Part shown: one piece after another, positions 5,621 through 14,028 of the stretch
Layout of the letters: the number at the start of each line of letters is the position of its first letter
How positions within the stretch are numbered: position 1 is the first letter of the stretch
Origin: a virus
Length of the DNA: 29,857 nt
Virus record (IMG/VR): IMGVR_UViG_3300042870_000694
Coordinates: 1 to 29,857 of that record
Reading direction: 5' to 3' (one strand)
Notes under the pieces: generated by a model
The model's input: only the letters and a program-made list of their open reading frames with translations
What the model was told of the DNA's origin: nothing
Database searches by the model: none
Translations under genes and position numbers: made by a program

Positions 5621-7070
5621 ATTCAAAAAATTTATTTAGGTTTAGAGTGTCTTTATACAAATATAACTCTTTTAATTTAGATTTCAAAATATCCTTACGG
5701 CTTTCTATCAATTCACCCGTCCTTGCCCCCTTTGCAAAGAAAACTTTAGGTCTCCAAAGTAGTTCATCACTAATTTCGCCACTAAAAGCTGCTCTTAAAA
5801 GTGGTTTCATATGTCCTTTTTCTTTCTGATATAATGGTGGAATGTTTAAACTATATTCTACAAATGGTCTCCAACTATATGGTGTACGAACTTCAACTGT
5901 CCCACCCCACATTATAGATTGATTGGTAGTTAAGAAATTTGTTTTATGCACATCCTCTACTAACTTCCGTCTTGCCTTATCATAATCATCCGGCTTATAA
6001 TGAAATGCTTGAATGTGACCATAACTTCCCCAAATTTCATCCGATAAATCTCCGCTGAATACTACTTTAAATCCCAACTCGTCTATCTTTTTTCCTAATG
6101 CAACTTGAGCAATTGCACTACCTAAGTTTTGCCAACGGTCTTGTTCAATAACATAAAGAGTTTCATCAATTGCATTTATAACATCATCTTCTGTTAATAT
6201 AATTTCATGTAGTTTTACATTAAATTCTTTAGCTGCAATTCTTGCGTATTTAATATCATCGTTTATTGTATTACCATCACCCATTGATACCACAAACGCT
6301 TCTATATCAGGTTTTATTTTAGAAAGTAAGTAGGTTATAATTACACTATCAATACCACCGCTAAGAATTGTACAAATAGGAACATCAGAAACCATTTTTA
6401 CTTTTACCGCTTCATCTAATTGTTTCCTAATATTTTTAATAATAGTTTCTCTATCATCATTTATAATTTCAGTTGGTAAAGTGTAGTATGTTTTAATACT
6501 ATTCTCTAATGTTTTATAATTGTATTCTATATAAGTTCCAGGATAAACTGTCTTAACTTGTTTTTCGTATAAATCTGCGGTTGGTAATCCTTTTTTTTCT
6601 GATGCGAATACTAACTTACCATCATTATCAATTGCATACCACAAAGGTAATTCACCAACATAATCTCTTACAATAAATGCAGTATTAATTCTACTATCGA
6701 CTATACAAAAAGAAAACATACCATCCAATTCAATGAATGATTCAACTCCAAATTGTAAGTATGCATTTAAAATTATTTCTGTATCTGATTTTGTTTTTCT
6801 AGGGAGTGAAATTTTTTCCTCTAATTTTTTTGTGTAATCACTTTCCCATAACTCACCATTGTACACAATACAAACTGATTTATCGTCATTCCACATTGGT
6901 TGATTTGCAGATGACGATAAATCTTGTATTGAAAGGCGGTTGTGTCCGATATAAAAATTATCTACAACATCTACTTGAGAAGCATCTCTGCCTCTATGAA
7001 TTATTTTATTTAATTGGGTAAAGGTTTGCTCTTTAGATGTAAACCAGTTACCACCTATTATTCCACACAT
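5613..7070 (-). CDS. asnB: Asparagine synthetase, glutamine-hydrolysing
   Basis: A 485-residue two-domain enzyme that makes asparagine from aspartate, glutamine and ATP. The N-terminal class II amidotransferase domain starts MCGIIGG, with Cys2 as nucleophile once Met is removed. It also has RLSIQD (45-50) and NGE (71-73), and SDTEI (95-99) for glutamine binding. The C-terminal ATP-pyrophosphatase domain has SGGIDS (237-242). Family members are usually 500-640 residues, so this is a compact form. It ends close to the GNAT gene (8-nt overlap). AsnB-like proteins also act as amidotransferases on peptides or sugars in other systems, so a modifying role alongside the GNAT-like protein cannot be excluded. 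Confidence 0.9.
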   Translation of the reverse strand: MCGIIGGNWFTSKEQTFTQLNKIIHRGRDASQVDVVDNFYIGHNRLSIQDLSSSANQPMWNDDKSVCIVYNGELWESDYTKKLEEKISLPRKTKSDTEIILNAYLQFGVESFIELDGMFSFCIVDSRINTAFIVRDYVGELPLWYAIDNDGKLVFASEKKGLPTADLYEKQVKTVYPGTYIEYNYKTLENSIKTYYTLPTEIINDDRETIIKNIRKQLDEAVKVKMVSDVPICTILSGGIDSVIITYLLSKIKPDIEAFVVSMGDGNTINDDIKYARIAAKEFNVKLHEIILTEDDVINAIDETLYVIEQDRWQNLGSAIAQVALGKKIDELGFKVVFSGDLSDEIWGSYGHIQAFHYKPDDYDKARRKLVEDVHKTNFLTTNQSIMWGGTVEVRTPYSWRPFVEYSLNIPPLYQKEKGHMKPLLRAAFSGEISDELLWRPKVFFAKGARTGELIESRKDILKSKLKELYLYKDTLNLNKFFEYA

Positions 7071-7107
7071 ATATAACTAATTTACGAAACTTATTTAATA
7101 AAACCTA

Positions 7108-7371
7108 TTATTTTATAGCTTCATTTATAGCATTTACATATGCTAATTTAGAACTCAATCCTGTAAACCTTTCAACAATTTCACCATTTTTTTCTATGAT
7201 GATTGTTGGGACTGATGTTACATTATATTTTTGTGTTTCTTCCATATAATCATCTACATCATAATCTTCAAACTTTACATTTGAAAATTGTCCTTTAATC
7301 TCTGTCATAACCGGTGCTAATGCTCTACATGGCCCACACCACACTGCACTAAATTTTTTAACTGTTACCAT
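7108..7371 (-). CDS. Thioredoxin
   Basis: A small redox protein of 87 residues with the classic WCGPC active site near its N-terminus (AVWCGPCRALAP) and the cis-proline motif VTSVPT. I chose ATG at 7371: the thioredoxin fold begins right there (VTVKKFSAVW), and it gives a 14-nt overlap with phoH, whereas the longer frame from 7416 adds 15 residues inside phoH. Phage thioredoxins commonly serve ribonucleotide reductase; the class II RNR upstream ends in a cysteine pair that would need such a reductant. No thioredoxin reductase is visible, so the host enzyme would recycle it. Confidence 0.9.
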   Translation of the reverse strand: MVTVKKFSAVWCGPCRALAPVMTEIKGQFSNVKFEDYDVDDYMEETQKYNVTSVPTIIIEKNGEIVERFTGLSSKLAYVNAINEAIK

Positions 7372-8080
7372 TTTTTTTGTTTTTAAAATCTTCATATTCT
7401 TCCAATAGGGCATCAACTACCGAATGTCTATGATTTACTAATAATGTTTGCGATGCCATCTCTTTTACTTTTTGCGCTACCCTAAGTAAAAATCCAAATC
7501 CACTTTCTCCTTTTTGTTTTAAGTCAACCTGAGCAGTATCGCCACATACTACCATTTTACTTCTAATACCCAATCTACTTACAATCATTTCCATTTGTTC
7601 GTGAGTGCAGTTCTGAGCTTCATCCACAATTACAAATGAGTCTAAGAAAGTTCTACCTCTCATAAATGCTACCGGCACAATTTCAACTTGTCCGTTTGTT
7701 AATATCTCATCTATTTTTTCTCTATTATAAAGTAGATAGAAGTTTGAATAGATTGGTTGCATCCAGGGTTCCATCTTTTCTCTAAGGTCTCCTGGTAAGA
7801 ATCCAATTTCTTCTTTACTTACTGTCGGTCTTGTAATGATAATTTTACTAACCGTTTTCTTAAATAGCATATCCAATGCAATTTGACAAGCTAATAGTGT
7901 TTTACCACTACCCGCTTTACCACTTAGGATTGTGATTGCGTTATTTAAAATTTTATCTTTTGCCTCTTTTTGTTCTTCGTTCAATTGAATTTGAAACTTA
8001 ATAGGTCCTTTTTCTTTTTGCTTTTCTTCTTTGATTTTCTCTGTCAATTCTTTATGTTTTGTTGAGTGATTTTCTGCCAT
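7358..8080 (-). CDS. phoH: PhoH-like ATPase
   Basis: A 240-residue P-loop protein. Walker A is SGKAGSGKT (53-61), Walker B with DEAQN (153-157) is typical of the PhoH family, and the ITRP motif (82-85) and VCGDTAQVDL (178-187) are also family hallmarks. PhoH proteins are RNA-helicase-related ATPases, widespread in marine phages; the biochemical role in phage is not settled. The N-terminal 25 residues are charged and may be flexible. Its start lies 37 nt inside the end of the DUF5522 gene, a long overlap, so an internal start is conceivable, but no better Met precedes the conserved core. Co-transcribed with thioredoxin. Confidence 0.9.
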   Translation of the reverse strand: MAENHSTKHKELTEKIKEEKQKEKGPIKFQIQLNEEQKEAKDKILNNAITILSGKAGSGKTLLACQIALDMLFKKTVSKIIITRPTVSKEEIGFLPGDLREKMEPWMQPIYSNFYLLYNREKIDEILTNGQVEIVPVAFMRGRTFLDSFVIVDEAQNCTHEQMEMIVSRLGIRSKMVVCGDTAQVDLKQKGESGFGFLLRVAQKVKEMASQTLLVNHRHSVVDALLEEYEDFKNKKNGNS

Positions 8081-8244
8081 AACGTTTCTAATTGAGTATT
8101 ATCTGTTATATGTTTTGGTTCATACGGACAATGGCGGCACTTATTACCACAGCAATAACCTCTTGCCATATGATACTCTGGAGTAAAAACCACCTTACCT
8201 TGTTCCAAATAGTATAACTTTTCATTTTCTTTATTTAATTTCAT
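8044..8244 (-). CDS. DUF5522 small Cys-rich protein
   Basis: 66 residues with YHMARGYCCGNKCRHCPY (24-41): four cysteines in a CC-x3-C-x2-C arrangement, the hallmark of DUF5522, a family found mostly in Bacteroidota. The cysteines could hold zinc or an iron-sulfur cluster. The family has no established function. The context between class II RNR and PhoH/thioredoxin could hint at a redox role, but that is inference. A hairpin (8256-8276) lies 12 nt before the start codon. Confidence 0.8.
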   Translation of the reverse strand: MKLNKENEKLYYLEQGKVVFTPEYHMARGYCCGNKCRHCPYEPKHITDNTQLETLWQKITQQNIKN

Positions 8245-8255
8245 CTGTTTGTCCT

Positions 8256-8276
8256 AATAGGATGATATATCCCATT
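8256..8276 (-). promoter_or_regulatory. Hairpin between nrdJ and the DUF5522 gene
   Basis: AATGGGAT (8276-8269) pairs with ATCCTATT (8263-8256, one G-U) around loop ATATC. There is no following T-tract, so a processing, stability or translation-control element 12 nt before the next start is more likely than a terminator. Confidence 0.4.
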
Positions 8277-8309
8277 AATAATGTTTTGAACTACGTTATC
8301 ATGTACCAT

Positions 8310-10166
8310 TTACTTAACCTCACACGCACCACCAGCACACGCTAACTCACCACTTAGGTCTGTCATATCTTCGGTTTCAATAACTTTAGATAAGTCAACA
8401 TCACTTAATGTTTTTAATAGTTCTTCATATCTTTCTTTTGTACAATCTTCAAATGGTGCTTGAATATAAGTTCCACCATCGTAAGGCAATACTGAAAGTC
8501 CATTATAAAATTCTTTATTTTCCCACATCCACTCACCAACTGCTTTCCATTCATGTTCTCTAATAGATATTGTTGCAGATACATTATGTGAATTTGAACC
8601 ACTTCTATGCCCAGGTTTAATCCATTCACCATGTACTTTTTTAACTCTCTCTAATAATTGAATTGGAGATTCAGTTCTAAAGATTGCAGTATCAGGTGCT
8701 TTTTGTGGAATACCAATTACTGCCGTATCATGTGGTCTGAAATATTCATCTTCAATTAATTCAGGATGATTGATTAATAAGTGTGAATACATTGATTCAT
8801 TCTTACCAACTCTTACTCTACGAATATAATAATCATTATGCCATGCGTGAATACCACTACTTGTTCCTAATGTTAATGATGTAGTTCCTGCTGGTTTAAC
8901 CGTTGTTGTTCTTGCTGAAACATTTATTTTTAATATTTCTGCTACCCTTCTATTTTCTGTCTTAACCACTTTTGCAGATTCTTTCATATCCAATTTCAAA
9001 ACTGCACCACTACCAATACCCGTCATAGATACACCAATCAATGCATCCTTTTCGGTTGTTCTCTGCCATATTGGGCGAAGGTAATGGAAATCAGTATAAC
9101 CTGCTTGCAATGTTCCTATGAATGATGCTGCTTTTACTCTTGCATTCAAATCGTCTTGGTCTACTACATCACTTACATTAACTTCACATAAGTTACAGAA
9201 TTGGAAAGGTCTTAATGCAATTTCACAACATGGGTTAGTTCCCCAATCTTTGTCGTTTGATAAGTAGATACCAGGTTCACCTGCTCCACTTGCTTCAATT
9301 CTTTTCCACAAATCCATAAAATAATCCTTTGTGATTTTGTGTCTCATTAATACCGCTGAGTTATTTGCTCTACCTCTTTGTGGATTTGTTTCCCACCATG
9401 CACCACTCTTACAACTAATCATTTGTTCATCACTTGCTGAGAACAAACAAATTAATGCTGCTCTACGAATACCACCTGCCAACACTGCATCAGCAATATG
9501 GCAAACTATATCATGTACTTCAATTGGATTTAATTTATCACCATCTTTTTTAGCATCAAAAATACCGTCAATCTTAATTAGACATTCTTTTAATGGTTGA
9601 GGACCTGGTGCTTTACCACCACTTGTAATTAATCGTGCTCCCTTTGCTCTAATATCTCTAAAATCAAATACTGGTTTTGAACCACCAAAGAAATATGATT
9701 TTACTAATACTGAAATTGAATCCGCCCATCCTTCAATAGAATCACCGATAAGAAATCTACGAGTCTTATCTGCATTTGGTTTTCTAATTTCAGGTAATGC
9801 ATCAACATGATGTGATTGTACTGAATATCCTACACCAGTTCCACCTAAAAGTAAGAACATAATTTCAGAGAATACTCTCCAATCATCAATAGGTGCGAAT
9901 GCACAATTATAAATTCTATTTGGTGAAATTTCAATTGGTTTACCTGCGAACTGCATTGAACGCATTGAAGGTAACACTTTCTTATCATAAACAAACTTAT
10001 AGTTCTCTCTGATTTCTTCTTCTAAATTGGGATATGTTTTTATATGCATATCCATATTTCTTGTAACCAACTCCTGCCACGTCTCTCTTCTTTTTAATTC
10101 TGGCTTATATTTTGCGTACTTCATGTACACCGTAATTTCTGATAGGATTCTTGTTGAAATGTCCAT
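8310..10166 (-). CDS. nrdJ: Class II (adenosylcobalamin-dependent) ribonucleotide reductase, monomeric type
   Basis: 618 residues. It reduces ribonucleotides to deoxyribonucleotides using a cobalamin-generated thiyl radical. Active-site residues are visible: YNC (C88), the N-x-C-x-E motif in NPCCE (N311, C313, E315), and a C-terminal cysteine pair CAGGAC (C610, C615) that shuttles electrons. The five-residue spacing of the pair is the same as in Lactobacillus RTPR. FLLLGGTGVGYS and AVLAGGIRRAAL are conserved RNR signatures. It is shorter than the 739-residue Lactobacillus enzyme. No small subunit or activase is present, as expected for class II; B12 must come from the host or medium. It begins a transcription unit after a 155-nt A+T-rich gap. 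No intein or intron is seen. Confidence 0.92.
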   Translation of the reverse strand: MDISTRILSEITVYMKYAKYKPELKRRETWQELVTRNMDMHIKTYPNLEEEIRENYKFVYDKKVLPSMRSMQFAGKPIEISPNRIYNCAFAPIDDWRVFSEIMFLLLGGTGVGYSVQSHHVDALPEIRKPNADKTRRFLIGDSIEGWADSISVLVKSYFFGGSKPVFDFRDIRAKGARLITSGGKAPGPQPLKECLIKIDGIFDAKKDGDKLNPIEVHDIVCHIADAVLAGGIRRAALICLFSASDEQMISCKSGAWWETNPQRGRANNSAVLMRHKITKDYFMDLWKRIEASGAGEPGIYLSNDKDWGTNPCCEIALRPFQFCNLCEVNVSDVVDQDDLNARVKAASFIGTLQAGYTDFHYLRPIWQRTTEKDALIGVSMTGIGSGAVLKLDMKESAKVVKTENRRVAEILKINVSARTTTVKPAGTTSLTLGTSSGIHAWHNDYYIRRVRVGKNESMYSHLLINHPELIEDEYFRPHDTAVIGIPQKAPDTAIFRTESPIQLLERVKKVHGEWIKPGHRSGSNSHNVSATISIREHEWKAVGEWMWENKEFYNGLSVLPYDGGTYIQAPFEDCTKERYEELLKTLSDVDLSKVIETEDMTDLSGELACAGGACEVK

Positions 10167-10199
10167 TGTTTTTGTATTTTTGTAAAATTAATAAATAAA

Positions 10200-10232
10200 A
10201 CTTTTTTCGATAAAAGTATGAAATGTACCAAT
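10200..10232 (-). promoter_or_regulatory. Possible variant promoter before nrdJ
   Basis: ATTGGTACATTTC and a downstream ATCG (10232-10208) resemble the TTTGGTA...ATCG frame of the island promoters, with spacing one base longer, but the TATCTTTA box is replaced by AAAAAAGT. It may be a degenerate or differently recognised promoter. The 155-nt gap 10167-10321 also holds a run of A, CTT/AAG and a run of T (about 10268-10301), possibly a weak terminator for the helicase operon. Confidence 0.25.
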
Positions 10233-10321
10233 AACTATTAGTATATTCATATATAGATACGACTTTTGAAAGAAAAAAACCCACTTTTTATAAGTTTTTT
10301 TTTCCACAAGTTATATACTTA

Positions 10322-11680
10322 TTAACCCATATTTTCTATATATTTTTTATGTAAAAGTTTCTTTTCTAAGTTACCACCATTACTAGATTCTTTTTGTGTC
10401 ATCACACCATCTGCCGATAATGGTTCAAATACATCTATTAATCCAATCATAGTATCCATCTTAGCCGGGAAAGTTAAACCATCTGCACCAAATCTATTTT
10501 TCATAACGTGGAATCGTGCAGTATTACTTAACTTATCTTTTGCTTTTCTACTTACACTCATAATGAAATCTGATGTCATTACTTTTGCATAAGAATCTGC
10601 AATTGAATCCGCTTGTATAACTTCAAAATCAATTGCTGAACGATTGGTTTGTGATGCTGTCCAAATTGGAACACCCAACTCACCACTCAATCCTCTGATT
10701 TCTTCATACACACCACCCAATTCTGCATAGGTACTATCTCGTTTGTTTACGGGCTTTAACAAATCTGCATAATCAATAATAATTAAATCCGGTTTAAATC
10801 CGAATCCTTTGTACTTATCTAAATGTGCTTTGATTGTTTTTGTGCTTGCCCCTCTCGGTGGATAATACTTAACCATCAAATTTGCTTTGTGGTTTTTAAG
10901 TTTAGCTACTACTTCTTCTTTTCTATCTTTCAATTCGTTAGATGGAATACCCGTCATAATAGTATCGTATCTCGTACCTGCATAGATTTCTGATAATTCT
11001 AATGTATAATGCATTACATTGTAACCTTGCCTTACAGCATCGGCTGCTATCTTACACAATACCCAAGTCTTACCAACTCCACTCGGTGCTACAATTACTC
11101 CTAATTCACCTGGTCCTAATCCACCATCCATTAAATCATTGATTGGTTTCCATCCGGTAGGTACTGAACTTCTTTTAGTTTCTTCCATCCTCATTGCAAT
11201 ATCCTTATAGTAATCATGTCCTAAATTGTTTTCCATTCCCGCTTTTAATGCGTTCTGAACTACAACTCCTATCTCATCCCAACTCTTTTCGGATTTGATT
11301 AGGTCTACTGATTGAAATATTGCGGCTTTTAACTTCTGAAACTTTGAGAATTTAATATATTCGGTTTTTACAAACTCCATATCTTCACTACCGAATACAT
11401 CATAGATTTGTTTTATTCTTTCTATGATTTGTTTCTTTTGAGAATCAGTTCCCAATGATGCCAACTTAACTTTAAATACGTCTAAGGTTGGTGCGGCGAA
11501 TTGTTTACTTTGATAATCTAATATCGCTTCTACAATCCACTTATCTTGTTCACTTTCAAAATAATCTTTGTTTGTAATTTCAGAAACTTGATTAAGAAAA
11601 GGTAAATCCGATAATAATGCAGCTATGACTTTAGATTGGTATGATTCACCAAATTTTTCTAATGTATCTACTGCGTTCAT
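10322..11680 (-). CDS. Replicative DNA helicase, DnaB/T4 gp41 type
   Basis: 452 residues. The N-terminal part (about 1-150) is helical, as in the primase-interacting domain of DnaB/gp41. The RecA-like core has Walker A APSGVGKT (198-205), Walker B LIIIDYADLL (about 303-312) and the downstream motif WTASQTNRSA. A hexameric ring would unwind DNA ahead of the polymerase. T4-like phages pair it with a primase (gp61), not found in this window. It starts inside a TAATG junction, sharing one base with the stop of the small upstream gene, so translation is probably coupled. Confidence 0.9.
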   Translation of the reverse strand: MNAVDTLEKFGESYQSKVIAALLSDLPFLNQVSEITNKDYFESEQDKWIVEAILDYQSKQFAAPTLDVFKVKLASLGTDSQKKQIIERIKQIYDVFGSEDMEFVKTEYIKFSKFQKLKAAIFQSVDLIKSEKSWDEIGVVVQNALKAGMENNLGHDYYKDIAMRMEETKRSSVPTGWKPINDLMDGGLGPGELGVIVAPSGVGKTWVLCKIAADAVRQGYNVMHYTLELSEIYAGTRYDTIMTGIPSNELKDRKEEVVAKLKNHKANLMVKYYPPRGASTKTIKAHLDKYKGFGFKPDLIIIDYADLLKPVNKRDSTYAELGGVYEEIRGLSGELGVPIWTASQTNRSAIDFEVIQADSIADSYAKVMTSDFIMSVSRKAKDKLSNTARFHVMKNRFGADGLTFPAKMDTMIGLIDVFEPLSADGVMTQKESSNGGNLEKKLLHKKYIENMG

Positions 11681-11835
11681 TATTTACTTTCTTTTTCTTT
11701 TGTTTCTTTCTTAGGGTTTTTGTATTCTTTCCACTCCGATTTAGGAATAAATTTCCATTCACTCGTTGCGTTGTAAGCATCTTTATCACTTACTCTAATA
11801 ATGTTCCCTGTTTTGTTGCTTTTAAGACACTTCAT
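11680..11835 (-). CDS. Small Lys/Glu-rich protein (51 aa) ahead of the helicase
   Basis: An ORF of 51 codons, ATG at 11835, stop TAA overlapping the helicase ATG by one base. The protein starts MKCLKSNKTG, has two Trp in the middle (EWKFIPKSEWKEY) and ends in a charged Lys/Glu tail. A clear GGAGG (11849-11845) lies 9 nt before the start, rare in this window, where most genes lack such sites. Coupling to the helicase and the position in the replication block suggest a replication accessory factor, perhaps a helicase partner, but there is no family match by eye. Confidence 0.7.
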   Translation of the reverse strand: MKCLKSNKTGNIIRVSDKDAYNATSEWKFIPKSEWKEYKNPKKETKEKESK

Positions 11836-11844
11836 AGGTTGTTT

Positions 11845-11849
11845 CCTCC
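11845..11849 (-). promoter_or_regulatory. Strong Shine-Dalgarno site of the 51-aa gene
   Basis: GGAGG on the minus strand, 9 nt from the ATG at 11835. It decides the start of the small gene, and stands out because the gp32, uvsX, nrdJ and phyH-type genes have A-rich leaders without such a site. Confidence 0.6.
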
Positions 11850-11866
11850 ATGTTTGTTTTTAATTG

Positions 11867-12895
11867 TTATTTATGTAATTTTGCGAAAGTAGTTTGAATC
11901 CAGCTATTAACATCACCAAATGAATTAATAACTTTCATTCCCATTGCTTTCTTTATGAATCCTAATTTATCCAATTTTGCTGAATTATCCAAATATTTTT
12001 GGTTAATTGTTAGTTTTTTGTTTGTTGGAATTTCAGGATCGAATAATTGCATCAACTTATAGTTTCTTTCAACTAACTTTTTTTGATTTAATATCTTTTC
12101 GTAGATTCCGTTTTGTGCTTTTCGTTCTTCACACAATTCAAACATCGCATCAATTGTAATTTCTTTCGAATCAACAATCTCAGGAAACCTCTTAATAATA
12201 GTTTTAAGACCACAACCAGCAATACCATCAATGTTATCGGACTTATCACCATCAAGAGTGCGATAGACCATAAAATTTGCAGGATGTACACCATACTCAG
12301 TAATAACCAATTCTTTATCATATAACTTCTTTTTAGTCGGAGAATATACTTTAACTTTGTCATTTACTAATTGTAGGAAGTCTTTATCTGCACTCATTAT
12401 GACTGCACTTTCTTCCTCTTTTAATAATTGTGAGGCAATATAGCCCATAACATCATCTGCTTCAATGTTATCGTATAACATAATTTCTACGGGTAGGTAC
12501 TCTAAGAGTTCGATTAAACCAATCATCTGTCTTTTCATAGATACACCTTCTTCTTCTTTGTTCATCAAATCTGCATAGGCTCTATTCACTCTAAAACGAT
12601 TGTTACCTCTATTCTCTTTGTAACCACTATATAAATCCTTTCTACTTTTAGAACCACCCTTACCATCGAATACAATTATACAACGAGTTGCATTATATTC
12701 TCTGATAGCATAACCGATGCCTTTTAATGTACCTACTATACCGCCAATGTGGTCCCCATTATCATCCATTGTAGGATTTACGGTCCAACTTCTTATAAAA
12801 GTATTAAGACCATCAACAATTAATACTTTTTCTTTTCCTAATTGCTGATAGTCTTTTTCTACTTCGTTTAGTAACTTCTTATATGTTTCGTTCAT
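11867..12895 (-). CDS. 5'-3' exonuclease / T4 RNase H (FEN family)
   Basis: 342 residues. It removes RNA primers and 5' flaps during lagging-strand synthesis. The metal-binding acids of the family are visible: VDGLN (D28), VFDGKGG (D77), EADD (145-148), SADKD (168-172) and the H3TH region LDGDKSDNIDGIAGCG (214-229). The region KSRKDLYSGYKENR (83-96) is the usual helical-gateway/bridge segment. Length is close to T4 RNase H (305) plus a C-terminal extension. It lies 6 nt after the recombinase gene in the replication operon. Confidence 0.9.
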   Translation of the reverse strand: MNETYKKLLNEVEKDYQQLGKEKVLIVDGLNTFIRSWTVNPTMDDNGDHIGGIVGTLKGIGYAIREYNATRCIIVFDGKGGSKSRKDLYSGYKENRGNNRFRVNRAYADLMNKEEEGVSMKRQMIGLIELLEYLPVEIMLYDNIEADDVMGYIASQLLKEEESAVIMSADKDFLQLVNDKVKVYSPTKKKLYDKELVITEYGVHPANFMVYRTLDGDKSDNIDGIAGCGLKTIIKRFPEIVDSKEITIDAMFELCEERKAQNGIYEKILNQKKLVERNYKLMQLFDPEIPTNKKLTINQKYLDNSAKLDKLGFIKKAMGMKVINSFGDVNSWIQTTFAKLHK

Positions 12896-12901
12896 AAACC
12901 T

Positions 12902-14023
12902 TTATTCTGTTTCGATATCGGGTTCAGGCTCTTGCCCTCCGTTATCATATGTAATTTCATCCGGATCGATTCCTTCTTTTTTATATTGTAAGATTGTTGC
13001 TTCACAAATCTTTCTATAAATTTGGTCTCTTAACTCATCCTTAACTCCCATCATCTGAATAAAATCTTTAGATTGGAATTTAATAACTTCACCAGTATCA
13101 GTGTCTACATATTCGTACCATGCACCACCTTGCTTAACTAATTTATTATCTTTCATCACCTTTAACCATCCACCAAAATTATCAATACCTCTATCAAAGA
13201 AAATATCGAAATCTGCTGAACGTAATGGTGGTCCTAATCTATTCTTAATAACCTGTGCTCTTACTTTGATACCAATGATTCTCTCACCTGCTTTAATCTG
13301 TCCCATATTCTTTAAACGAATACGAACCGAAGCGTGGAATGCTAATGCTTTACCACCCGATGTAGTCCAAGGGTCACCAAACATCACACCTAATTTCTGC
13401 CTAAGTTGATTAGTAAATACAACGGAGATTTTTTGTCTACCAATTACATTTGTAATCTTTCTCATTGCTTTTGAAATGATAATTGCCTTATCAGTTGCGT
13501 AACCATCTTTATCATAATCAGCATCCATCTCTTTTTTAGTTGATGCCGCTGCGACTGAATCGACTACTATTGTAACTAATCTATCCTTATCACCTTTACG
13601 AACTTGTTCAATAATTGTATCAATTGTTTCAAAAATATCCTCAACTGTGTCTACTGAAACGTATAATAGTTTAGAAACATCCACTCCAATTGCATCAAAG
13701 AACTCTCTACTTACCGCAGTTTCAGTATCAATTAATACTGCTACCCCACCTTGTCTTTGCGTTTCTGCTAACACGTGTGCTGCTAAAAGTGATTTACCAC
13801 TTTGTTCTAAACCGGTGATTTCGGTAATTCTTCCTACGGGTAATCCCCCATAAGGTCTGTTCGAAATTGCTACGTCTAACATTGCTGTTCCAGTGGAAAC
13901 CCAACCTGGTACATTGGTTGGGGCTCCATCGGAATCATCATCCAAGAAGAAAGCTACCTTTTGGTCTTTCCACTTTTTGTTAAGACTATCAGCAATTTGA
14001 TTTGCTAAGTCTACTTTTGCCAT
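12902..14023 (-). CDS. uvsX: RecA/UvsX-family recombinase
   Basis: 373 residues. It forms filaments on ssDNA and drives strand exchange and recombination-dependent replication. Walker A is GLEQSGKS (71-78), the Walker B-type strand is VTIVVDSVAAAS and the DNA-binding loop region contains FTNQLRQKLGVMFGDPWTT. The size and the short acidic C-terminal tail (EPEPDIETE) match UvsX better than cellular RecA, which has a larger C-terminal domain. It starts 5 nt after the gp32 gene, the recombination partner in T4. A UvsY mediator is not recognised here. Confidence 0.92.
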   Translation of the reverse strand: MAKVDLANQIADSLNKKWKDQKVAFFLDDDSDGAPTNVPGWVSTGTAMLDVAISNRPYGGLPVGRITEITGLEQSGKSLLAAHVLAETQRQGGVAVLIDTETAVSREFFDAIGVDVSKLLYVSVDTVEDIFETIDTIIEQVRKGDKDRLVTIVVDSVAAASTKKEMDADYDKDGYATDKAIIISKAMRKITNVIGRQKISVVFTNQLRQKLGVMFGDPWTTSGGKALAFHASVRIRLKNMGQIKAGERIIGIKVRAQVIKNRLGPPLRSADFDIFFDRGIDNFGGWLKVMKDNKLVKQGGAWYEYVDTDTGEVIKFQSKDFIQMMGVKDELRDQIYRKICEATILQYKKEGIDPDEITYDNGGQEPEPDIETE

Positions 14024-14028
14024 AAAAA

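Noticed and set aside
5621-5626. TTG start two codons upstream for the GNAT-like gene
   Set aside because: An ATG at 5620 gives ordinary overlap coupling and no loss of conserved sequence; TTG adds two residues only.
7372-7416. Longer thioredoxin starting at 7416
   Set aside because: The added 15 residues lie within phoH, are not part of the thioredoxin fold, and the ATG at 7371 sits directly before the first strand.
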